A DNA stretch of 64,000 nucleotides, taken from contig NC_052018.1 in NCBI RefSeq assembly GCF_015832195.1, positions 70,369,666 through 70,433,665 of the forward strand, given 5' to 3'. The DNA comes from Motacilla alba alba. Taxonomy: Eukaryota; Chordata; Aves; Passeriformes; Motacillidae. The translations under genes were made by a program, and so were the position numbers. A model generated the notes under the pieces. It saw only the letters and a program-made list of their open reading frames with translations, did no database searches and had not been told where the DNA came from. Positions 1-9,922 of the stretch are shown here, piece by piece. The stretch's first letter is position 1. The number at the start of each line of letters is the position of its first letter.

Positions 1-154
1 AGAAAGCATGCAAAGGGATTTCAGGAAATTCCAAAATCACTAATGCTACAGCTCAAATGTACAGAAAAGGTTTACCTTTTGATCCAGTGTAATTCTCTTA
101 ATATATAGGTTGCAGGGGATACAACCTTCTGGGTGACAATCCAGATTGCCCACC
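1..154. other. Unique AT-rich DNA, no feature
   Basis: Short stretch before the long A run. No open frame, repeat family or splice-site pair is supported. If the A run is a retroposon tail, this would be its body, but it matches nothing I recognise. Confidence 0.5.

Positions 155-183
<29 letters not shown>
155..183. repeat. Poly(A) run, 29 bp
   Basis: Twenty-nine uninterrupted A residues. This may be a mononucleotide microsatellite or the tail of a plus-strand retrocopy. I saw no flanking target-site duplication and no recognisable parent in the upstream 150 bases, so the simple-repeat reading is preferred. Slippage makes the true length uncertain. Confidence 0.9.
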
Positions 184-187
<4 letters not shown>

Positions 188-783
188 GTTTAGAGAGGCA
201 AATTGTGCTGTCTCTGCCCACCTTCTGCCATTTGCTCCCTGGAGAAGCTCCAGCCCAGCTTGCTGCTTGTGGAAATGGCCCAAGCCAGAAGGGAGCAGAA
301 GCATCTCCTCAGGAGCAGGCATGGCAGGTGAGGCTGCAGGACCCCTCTCTGGAGCAGGCTGCAGAGGGCTGGCTGAGATTCCACCTTCAGTGGGATGTTT
401 GGCCTCTTTGCCAGAGCATTGCCCATGCAGTGGGGTTGGGAGAGCAAGGCATATCCCCAAACCTCCCAGAAGTCCTAAACAAACTTTCCTTTTTTATAAT
501 TGTTTAGCTGAAGACCCAGATGTTTTATGGAAGCAACTGAGAGGCAAATGCCTTTAATTCCCCATTTCTATCCTCCAGTAGCAGGCAGTCCCCTTGGGGC
601 TGGAGGGCCAATCCCAGATTAAATCCTGGCAGGCAGCTGCTGGGTGGCCATGTACCAGCACCCAGGCTGTGTCTGTGTCTGCACCTCAGCCGCCGTGCTG
701 GTGGCAGAGATTAATCATTAGGCTGGTTTTCTTTTGCTGAAAAAGGTGTCCTTTCCCTTTTGTCTTCTCTTGTTGAGGCAATG
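184..783. other. Non-coding stretch, moderately GC-rich
   Basis: The part to about 450 has higher GC than the surroundings and carries overlapping open frames on both strands of 85-124 codons. None has a recognisable domain, and the plus-strand frame starts inside the poly(A) run (poly-lysine), which marks it as spurious. No repeat family recognised. Confidence 0.5.
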
Positions 784-833
784 TTTCATTTCATTTCATT
801 TCATTTCATTTCATTTCATTTCATTTCATTTCA
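784..833. repeat. (TTTCA)10 pentanucleotide microsatellite
   Basis: Ten perfect tandem copies of TTTCA (AAATG/ATTTC class), 50 bases without interruption. Such a pure array is likely to vary in length between individuals. Confidence 0.97.
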
Positions 834-2957
834 CCAAGGAATATGAAAATACTGTCTTGGAGCCCACAGCATCAAGTGAGGCAGGAAAGCCACCCCCCAC
901 CAAAAAGTCCTAATTGAAACTCTACACAGATACAGGAATAGAAATACATGTTTTGATCTTTATAGTGTTATTTTGGAAAAGCTTTATCCTGGTGATTTTG
1001 GAAGCTTTCTGGCTGCCCCTTGCTGAGCAGAGCTACAAAAAGCTCATGACAGTATGGATAACACAGCAGTGCTCGTGTTCTCTGCCAGCCTGCTGGGCAG
1101 GAGTTGTTTTCCAGTCCATACATCATGTACAGTGTATTTCCATGAAAGCTGGAGCATTTTGTCAGAAAAGCCTTATTCCATGACAAAGTCAGCTGTACAA
1201 CAAGAAAAGACAGATCTTGGAGGGTAGCAGTCTGGGGGAGGCTGAGCCATATCCATCCATGGGGCTGATGCAGCAGCAAGGGCTGTGAAGGACAGGAAGC
1301 CAGTCCAGTGCAGAGTTACTGGGAAAAAAGCTGCTAGCAGGATAAACAGAAGAGAAGAGACAGGATCAGCAGCCAGCCTGGTCCACCTTTCCTGGCTCTG
1401 GCAAGCACATCCTTGATCTGCATTCAGATTCTTGGCAAACTCATGGTTCATGAGGATTTTCTACAAAAGTCCTTGCAAAAGCATGATGCTGTAGTGTTTG
1501 TGGATGGCTGCTTTGGCACGTAATACTGATTACGTCATTACAGGGAGAGAAATCACTGCAAACACGAGGAGTTCTGTACTTGCCCAGGAAACTGTTCAGA
1601 CAGGGGGAACTTCATCAGACATTTCCTGTAGAAGCTGCCTGCAGAAAGTGTGACAAAAAGGTAAAACCCTTGACATGCCTCACCTGGCAAATTCAAAAGC
1701 CCTTTGATCCAAGTCTGAGGGTGACAACACAAACCAGTAGTTCCAGTTCACTGTGGTTTGCACGCTCCAGAGGCTTTTCTAATAGCAGAACCTATTTGAA
1801 CTTTACGTAGCCAGCAATGCTAGATGAGAACTGGTTGTATATTTCAGGCTGGAAACACATGCCTGGGTCTGTCAGCATATCTGACCCACCTGAATGTGGG
1901 GTCATTAGTCAGGGAGAGATGTTGGCATGACACAGATTCAGACTGCTGTGTGTGTTTTTACAAATAATCAGGGGAAAGCAGAGATGTAAAGCTTATTCTA
2001 CAAGATAACAGCAGCTAAGGCTACAAAGGCAATGACATCCCCAGAAGTTGGTGTTTCCCATTGCTGCAGGTAACGTGCAGGATCTAGGGCTATTTACGCT
2101 GAAGATTTACAACCAGGACCTAAAGCTGTCATCTGCATTGAGAGGGGTTAGCTTAAGTGGAATACAGAATAAATGAGCTAGTAGGAAAAAACAAACAGGC
2201 ATAAAGAATAGAGAGGGGAGTAATAAGTGAGTTGTTGAGCTTGTGACATTTCAATGAGAATAATCCTTTCTCGGACCGCAAAAACATTTAGAGAGGAAAT
2301 GTTGCAATAAACCTCAGAGAGGCACTGATGAGAGACTGTAAATTCAATTCCAAATGTTTGAGAGGTTGTTAAGTGGACTAATATTAAGTGGGATTATAAG
2401 TGTAATGGCATATAATACAGCTTTTAAGTAACTAGGGAAGCATTATGTGAACTGACAATGGTGATCTGTGGCTGTGGGACCTTAATAAATTTATGAGAGT
2501 TTATTACTAAATTTCATTTATTGCTATCATAGGAAATGCTCACGCATGAGAACTTTATAAGAATTGAGATAATTGATCATCCAGGGAGATGTCTAAATGC
2601 ATTTAAGGGAAACCTTCAAATACAAATTTCAAATTAACAAGAAAAAAAGAAGCTAAAATCTATTCAGGGAATATTGTTGTTAGCAGGACAATGCCAAGCC
2701 TCTTAGGCAGGAAATGTTCCCTGTAGTATTTGATCTTGACTGCAAGGGAAGAAAAGTTTTAAATCAGCCCTCCCAGTACAGATACTCTCCCCAAAGATTC
2801 AACAGTCCCAATGAGCAGCACTGAAATCAATTCACTAGAGGTCTAAGTGCCGGCTTGGGCTCTGGTTGCTCATGTGCAACAATTGCAGCCTCACATTCCA
2901 TAAGTTACTGCTGTGCTCTAAATCCAGGGAAAAAACCATGAGGGTTTCTTCAACATG
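834..2957. other. Unique non-coding DNA, nothing recognised
   Basis: About 2.1 kb of AT-rich sequence. The longest open frames are near 100 codons and look random. A GCAG/GTAACG string near 2,068 resembles a donor site but has no partner acceptor. No repeat family recognised. Confidence 0.5.
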
Positions 2958-3020
2958 ACTTGTTCAGGCTGGAAGGTGGCTCCAGGGCCATCTAGTCCAG
3001 CATCTGCTCAGATTTCCCCG
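2958..3020 (-). mobile_element. Degraded CR1 3'-end scrap
   Basis: Around 2,965-3,010 the string GGCTGGAAGGTGGCTCCAGG, then CCATCTAGTCCAG and a CTGCTCAG block, follow the order of the complement of the avian CR1 3' region (roughly GGTTGGAAGGGACCTC, ATCATCTAGTCCAACC, CTGCTCAAAGCAG). The terminal octamer repeats are lost. Old, truncated copy; the call rests on one short block. Confidence 0.5.
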
Positions 3021-3175
3021 AGGAAAAGTGTTATGGAGAGATGGGAACATGAGTGTTTTGTGCCTTCAGGCTGAGCTGGGGGGAGCACAGAGTCACCTCC
3101 CTTCCCTTCATGACTGTAAGCCACTTGTGGGAATTATGTAGAGTCACCAATGGCCACAGCTGAGCCCCAGGAGCG

Positions 3176-3280
3176 GTGAGGGAGGGAAGGAGGGAGAGAG
3201 GGAAAGAAGGTGTCAGAAAAATTATGGAAGGTAGAGGAAGGGAAAGTGTAAGGCATAAGAGAAAGAACAAAAAAAGAAAG
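3176..3280 (+). repeat. GA-rich low-complexity tract
   Basis: Polypurine-rich stretch dominated by GGGA, GAGA and AAGA words. A 79-codon minus-strand open frame across it (Leu/Pro/Ser-rich) is a composition artefact. Confidence 0.75.
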
Positions 3281-3300
3281 GTTTTTACACCTGGAATAGG

Positions 3301-4579
3301 GAGGATCAGAAATAAACTAAGAAATTGATCAAAGAGAAAATGTACTTGAGGAATGGGTGAAGGACAGTAAAAATTACAAAATAGAAAGAGGAAGTCAAGG
3401 ACAGAAGTGGAGGCTGCAAATGCTATTACAGAAGTCTGGAGTCAGATGTAACTGAACCTAAATTGGGTCTTTTTACGTTTGAGTAAGATTTTTTTTGATG
3501 GATTTTGTGGATTTTCGTAGTAGTCCAAAGAGCTCCTCTTTCAGTACAATTTCAATTGTACAAGAAAAACATCATGACCAACAGATATGGTCAACAAATC
3601 AAACTCAAGGAAGATAAGATTAAAAGACTGCAGGTTATACAGTGGGCATAATGAATTACATGTTGGGGAAACCAGCCCTTGGCTAAGGTCCTGAGCAAGT
3701 AAGAAAGAAATCAAATAATGTAGTCTGGAGCCACATAACTCAGCTGGGACCTAAATGACAGCAGTCCAGGACCCAGGGAGAGACAGTGGCAGCTTCCCAG
3801 CTGAATCTCCATCTCTTTCTCTTCTAACCTCACCCATCTTTACAACTTTCAAACACTGAATATCATCCCTTATTCACCTCTAGGTCTTAGTACATCAGTT
3901 TGCCTGGCCTTTTTTGGGGGGCAAAAGCCTTAAAATATTCCTTGACTTTGAGTGCTTGGTAAATGAATTTGGCTTTCAGTAAATTAAACTGTTTAACAAT
4001 GTGAGATAGTTTTCCATAGGACAGTGCTGAAATAGGCAATCAGATCCAAGAAGCAGTGCTGATTTTTACTGCAGCAGAAGCACTGTCAAAACCCTAGAGA
4101 AAGCATCTGGCAAATTAGCAGAATATTAAATACAACCAAATAGTATAAAGCCAAGAGACATCTCCTGTGTAGCCTTGGGAGTTTATTAAATGTGTTCATT
4201 TTTTAAAGGCAGATGGTGACCTTTGCAGCCTCTCTGCTGTACAAGTCTGGGAATGAGCTGGGAGCCAAAATCAGAAGAGTTTTCATGTGAGAGGACATCT
4301 GCAAAGAGCAAGTGGTGAGAGAGCAGAGCTGTTGACACCTCCAATACTTCAGAAGCAGGCAGTAGGACACTGCCATTTTAAGCTAACATTTGTACTTGGC
4401 CAAGATGGTTTTTTGGTGATACTTTTCCAGTCAAAGAACTGTGTGTGTGTCATTGGTCCTGCATCATCAGGATGCAAAACACAGGTCCATCTCCGCTAAG
4501 CCACCTGTAGAACACACAGGCAGTGGGAAAGCAAATGTGGGGAAGGAGACATCAGTGTCTGTCATGATAATCAGTCATG
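3301..4579. other. Unique AT-rich DNA, nothing recognised
   Basis: No gene, repeat family or RNA signal recognised. A short GT run near 4,440-4,452 is the only simple repeat. Confidence 0.5.
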
Positions 4580-5080
4580 ATGACAGTCCCTCTGTACTCT
4601 CACTGGTGAGGACACACCTCGAGTACTGTGTCCAGTTGTTGGCCCTTCACTTCAAGAGAGACATTGGAGGCCAACAGAGCTAGCAAAGGTTCTAGAGAAC
4701 AAGTCATGAAGAACAGGTGAAGGAACTGGGGTTGTTTAGCCTGCAGAAAGGGAGTCCTTAACACTCTCTACAGCTGCCTGAAAGGAGGGTGTGGGTCAGT
4801 CTCTTTTCCTAGGCAACACGTGGCAGGACAAGAGGATATAATCTCAAGCTGCACCCGGGGAGGTTTGGGTTGGACATCAGAAGGGAATTTTTCCCTGAAA
4901 ATATGGTCAGCCGTTGGTAAGGGCTGCCCAGGGAGGTGGTGGAGTCACTGTCCCTGGAGGAATTCCAGAAATGACTGGATGAGGCACTTAGTACTATGGT
5001 TTTGTTGACATGGTGGTGTTCTGTCAAAGGTTGGACTCCATGACACTTTTCCAACTGTAACAATTCTATGATTCTATGAT
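4580..5080 (+). mobile_element. CR1 non-LTR retrotransposon, 3' end
   Basis: 5'-truncated CR1 copy. The start still translates as LVRTHLEYCVQLLALHFKRDI, matching the conserved CR1 ORF2 C-terminal block around LVRPHLEYCVQFWAP. After that the frame is broken, but nucleotide landmarks continue: the block near 4,840 (RGNGLKL-like region decayed to ATCTCAAGCTGCAC), GGGCTGCCCAGGGAGGTGG near 4,920, the GTTGGACTCCATGA block near 5,031, and the terminal ATTCTATGATTCTATGAT at 5,063-5,080. CR1 typically ends in such octamer repeats and makes no clear target duplication. Inactive: it lacks the endonuclease and nearly all of the reverse transcriptase. Confidence 0.93.
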
Positions 5081-7799
5081 CTATTCTTTTTGTCTTTCCC
5101 TTTTATTTTTGTTTATGTCCCTTTCTAACCATTAGCCCATTAGAAAAAAAAATTGAGCTATCTATCATTTTCCACTTGTGTATGTGAAGTGTTGCAAGCC
5201 AGCAAAGTGATGTCTGAGCGCCACGGTGTGGGTTGACGTCTGCTCTGTACGCTGGATCTGCTTCTCTGACATCTCTTTGAAGTGCAGATGTAAACATCTT
5301 TGGTCATGAGTCATTAGGAGTCTGAGAGATTTTGAATGAAGGCTGGGCAGCTCAGTGAACCAATATGTTTTTAATGAAACTGTAATTTAATGAAAAAAAA
5401 AATCATTGGTCACATTTTGGACAGATTTTCTCTCTTATTTCCATGTATGTTAGGAATGGAGATCTGCAGTAAATAAGGACAGAAGAGTAAACTCTCACTG
5501 GAGAATTACTAGCTTCAGCTCTACTATTGAAATTAATTTCTTGTCTTTCTTGCTCCAAAATGGGAGAGCAGGAACACTGTGTCTTATGTCCTATCCCTAC
5601 TGACAAGATTTATGAAGCCTTTGATCAGATTTCTCAGCACACGAAGCAGAGTCTGAGTCACTGAGATGTTCTTGTGGCAGCACCCTGGGAGGCTCAAAGG
5701 ACCAACTTAGCAATATGACAGGTCTTGTTGCATACATGTCCCTCACCAAGCCCTAACCCGCGGCAGCACCCCTTACTACCCTCCCCTGTCTGGATGCAGG
5801 TGTGGAACAGGGACATAGTGCTAAGGAGAGCAGGCTGGTTCCATCCCATTTTTTCCTGGGCTCCCGGCAGCACCTGGCCCGATGTGTTCATCTCCCACTA
5901 GAAAATCAGCATGTATTACTTACATTCACTTAAACTTAAAGCATCCCTACTCTTCTTTCCCCTTGCATCCTGTTTCTCATGTCTTGAAATTGTAATCATC
6001 CCTCTTTGCCCCTTTGTATCTGCTAGTCTGAAATCTTGTTTTCAGAATACTCATACACACACTTGGGAGCTCAAGCCCTGTAGAAATAAGAAATCAGCTT
6101 TTATGAACTGATGTGCTTGTGGGAACATATGGTGGTGACTTTGAATCTCAGTATCAAAAGAGTGATCTCCTGAGACTTCATTTGGAGTTCTAGAAATACT
6201 TCATGTTTTCATTTTAAAAAACAAATTTTTGTGCTTTTTCAAGCTGAAATGAAACTTTTGGAGATCTCAAAATGTCTCCCTTCTTAGAGAGAATCTAAGG
6301 TAAATGGAACATAATATACAAAACTTGTTGTCCCAAGAGATCATGCAGAGAACATGATAAGAAAAGAAGTTCATTCCTCTAGTAGAGATCAGATATCAAG
6401 GTCACAATCCACATATCATTTGCAAGAAAAGATCTTGCAGAGAAAAAGCTTCTTGCATCGAAGAGAATCCCTGGACTATAGTATGTGACTCTTGCTATCC
6501 ACTCAGTTTTCATATTTTTTCCCATCTAAATAATTTTGAAGAGCAGAGATGAACAAAAATATAGATTCTGAGGAGCACAGGCAGCTCCAGGACTAAAAGA
6601 TTGATGCAACTTGCATTGAAGACATTCAAGAGTAGAAGCTGAATGAGCTCTGGATGGATCCCTAAATCCTGTAATGAGTCATCAAGTATTAAATCTTTTT
6701 TGTTGTAGTTAAATAAATTGCCTAAGAAAGAAACATAGTTGAAGGCTTTTAACAGAGATTGGATCTTGAAAAAAGAACAAAAAGGTTTTTTCTGACAAAA
6801 AGGCACTTATGCAATTCTCAATATGATTTTGAATGCAGGAGCAGCAGCACTGGAGACTCAATTGAACAGCAAGCTCAGCAGGAACTGGATGCTCAGAGCT
6901 GCTGCCTCACCCAGGAAAAAGCCCTTTTTTTGGAGGTGATGGGGATCCTGCTGAGGAGGAGTCATGAAGCACAGAATGTTTCATCAAACCTTTGCCTGTG
7001 ATGAGGAGAAGCCCTGGCTTTTCGTTGGTGCTGACGTCAGGTGGGATGGATGAGCCCACCACATCTCAACTCTTGTGAGCAGGTACTGGGGGAGCTCAGA
7101 GTAGTGAAAGCACCACTACCTCCTACTCAGGAGTGTGCCAGAGAGAAAACCCAGGACAAGGGGGCAGCAACCATCATGAAATGGTATCTGCCTCCACTGT
7201 CTCCCTCCAAAAAGACTGGTATCATCACCCTCTATTGTTCCTAGTGCTGGCAGTGAAATCTCAGCAGGAGTCTGTGTTGGTCACTTCACTGACAGTCAAG
7301 GGTCAGGATTAGGGCCTGTGGAAGAAATGGGACTTGCCTGACTCTAAGGGAGTGTCTGAATCCCCTTTCTTCCCAAAGCTTCAGGTACTGGAAGGATCAA
7401 CTCGAAGAAAGCAAACTGGTGTTGCCATAGAGCAGAGTCACTCAGAGGCTGGTTCATGCCTTCCTGCACCTACTGAACAGTGAAGGAAATGGTGCCATTT
7501 GGTACCAGATGGTTCAGTGCCTTTAAGATTAAATTCTTACGAGCCAGCAAAAACTTAACTTGCTACAATTAGATCCTCATCTTTCAGTCAGAATTGTAGT
7601 TGTAGTTGGACAAGCTGATGGAATAGTTTTAAAGAGATGCATTGTAAGACAACTGTCTTGAACAACACCATCTTACTTAAAAGGCACAAAATAGTGTTGT
7701 TGAATGCAGTAATGATTTGATATTTGGGAGAATGCCTATTCCTCTCATCCTTTAAAACTTGCACAATGCCCCGATTCACCCCTGGAAGCGTTCAAGGGA
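5081..7799. other. Unique AT-rich DNA, no supported gene
   Basis: Contains a CACACACAC run near 6,054 and several open frames of 60-98 codons (for example 6,759-7,001 on plus) with no domain, no splice context and no family resemblance. The part near 5,690-5,890 is a little richer in GC but nothing is recognised. Confidence 0.5.
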
Positions 7800-7804
7800 C
7801 CAAA

Positions 7805-8100
7805 CAGTCAGGGGCCACACAATCCAGTGCTTTGTGGCCAAGAACTCTGAAAGAGTCACTTTGGTCAACACCAGATTTTATTGCTGAAAAGTAAGGATAT
7901 CAAGACCTTGATAAGCAAGGAGACACAAGGATCAAATGAGAAGAAGACTTTCCGTAAGCAAAACAATTTTACTGGGGCCATGGGGGCATTTTGTGTTTTA
8001 GGAGAGACTTTGTTTGTGTGAACATATGCTATTTCTCCAATACTTTCTCTTTATAACCATTGATAAACACATAGAAACTTCTGGCACTCAAGGGCAAACC
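7805..8100 (-). mobile_element. Possible retroviral LTR fragment
   Basis: Read on the minus strand this has LTR-like order: a TATA-like TTATAAAGAG (about 8,047-8,056), then an AATAAA poly(A) signal (complement of 7,877-7,882) about 170 bases downstream, then a GT-rich block, ending near GGCCCCTGAC at about 7,808-7,817. Some CpGs remain in the adjoining 7,765-7,800 sequence. I could not settle both ends or find a target-site duplication. It could instead be ordinary DNA with chance promoter-like words. Confidence 0.35.
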
Positions 8101-9892
8101 ATGAGGCCCAGTGATGCTTACAGAGTCTAAAATAATAGTCTGTTTGCTGGCCTAGGCACACCATGTTTACATTTATGAGGGTATCTTTACTGGTACCTGC
8201 CACACATGATTTAAAGTGCACTTGAGAAAGTCTCCTGCTGTGACTTCTTCATTCTTTGAAAGCTGCAGCAGAAAGGTTGGCAGGGCTGAATGATTGAAAT
8301 GATTTATAGTGCTTGTCTGTTGGGTGAATGATTAAACAGAACAAGTCTGAAGGAAGAAATAACACAAAAGGTTATTCATGTGCACTTGAATTGGTAGAAA
8401 TACCTCATAAAATGCACTGTGCAGTTTGAGAAACAACATTTAATGGTGGATGATTACCAGTGATATTCAAAGACATCTCAATTGATGTTATGTATTGTAA
8501 TCTAACTTCTCCTACCAATTGTAGCATTTTATATTTCCCACTCTATTTTTCCTCATAGATCTGACATGTTCTGTACAGCAGAGCCTACAGCACCTAACGC
8601 TTCAACAGCAGCTTTTGCTTCTTTTTTTGATAGAGGAATTTAGAACAATTACCAGTCAGTGTAAAATAATGTATAATTCCACAACTAGCTTTGTAATGAA
8701 CTATAGAATTAAAGGCTCCGAAATTGCTGCAATTACAATCTCCTAAAAGGGAATAATTTTAAGAAAAATACAGTAGATGATCTGAACAAAATGGAGAGGA
8801 AAATCACACTAAGCACCTGGTATGTTTGCAAGGCTGTAGTGTTACATCTAGTACAACAGGTGGAAAAACATGCCATCCATATGATTTGTGGTACAGGCAC
8901 TGCCAGAGATACCACCCAAAGAAAAAATATGATGTATAAGGGTTTCCCTTTTTTTCATGAAGGAATTTTGTATGATCAATTTCTTAAACACTGATCCACA
9001 ATGATGTCACTTCTGCTATTCAAGACTTAGGTAGGTTGCATTTTATAAATTTCAAGGAACAGATCAGTGTAGAAAGTACTTCTCTTCTTCTCATTAACCT
9101 ACCAGACACTTGGCATAAAGTTAAACTGAATTTACCTATTTTGAAACAGTAACAAAGAAGGAAAGGAGGCAAACACAGCTGTGCTACATAAAACCTCAGG
9201 CAGTCCAGTGTGGTGCCTTTAGCTCCAAAGAGTGCATCACTATGAAGGGAAAAGCCATTCAGACCTAGATTCAGATTTGCAAGGAAGCCTCCCATAGTCC
9301 AAAAGAATCTCATGAAAATGACAGATAATGACAGCAGCAGAAGTAGAATCTAAATGGTCAAAAAACAGCTATTGTAATTGTAAAGTATAATCAGACTATT
9401 TAAGCCTCAATATTAAAAATGAAGAGGCTGATCTGTGTTTTATGAAAGACAGCTAAAAATAGCACTAACTAAACTAAAAATAGAGCAGAGAACAAGAAAG
9501 GGTTTATTAAATAAAGAAGACAGTACCCAAAGAGATCTCTAAATGAGCAATAGCAGGAAAACCATTCCAATTTCTTGTAGGTAGAAGAAAAGGTGCAACA
9601 AAAGGTAAGGGGAAAAGCTTACCTCCAGTCTGCTTTGTAGAATGGTTGTAAAGATGACTGAAAACATTTCTAAAAACACAACTGTCACAATTCATAATGA
9701 AATACTTCCAAAGAGAAGATTTATGATGGCATGAGCAGAAGAGAAAAGGCTGTGAGGACAATCAAAATTCAATCCCTTCCATTTGCAAAACCAGGGAACA
9801 TTGACTGTTTCTGTTATCTGAACTGCAGGGACTGGAGCTTTATGGTGACATGGGAATTTTTCCACTGAGTTTATAATGAGATGAAACCATTT
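8101..9892. other. Unique AT-rich DNA, nothing recognised
   Basis: Only random-looking short open frames (all under 100 codons). No repeat family or RNA signal recognised. Confidence 0.5.
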
Positions 9893-9922
9893 TAAAAACA
9901 AACAAACAAACAAACAACAACA
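9893..9922. repeat. (CAAA)n microsatellite
   Basis: Four to five CAAA units followed by CAA units. Confidence 0.85.

Noticed and set aside
133..507. 124-codon plus-strand open frame
   Set aside because: It begins by translating the A29 run as poly-lysine and has no domain; composition artefact.
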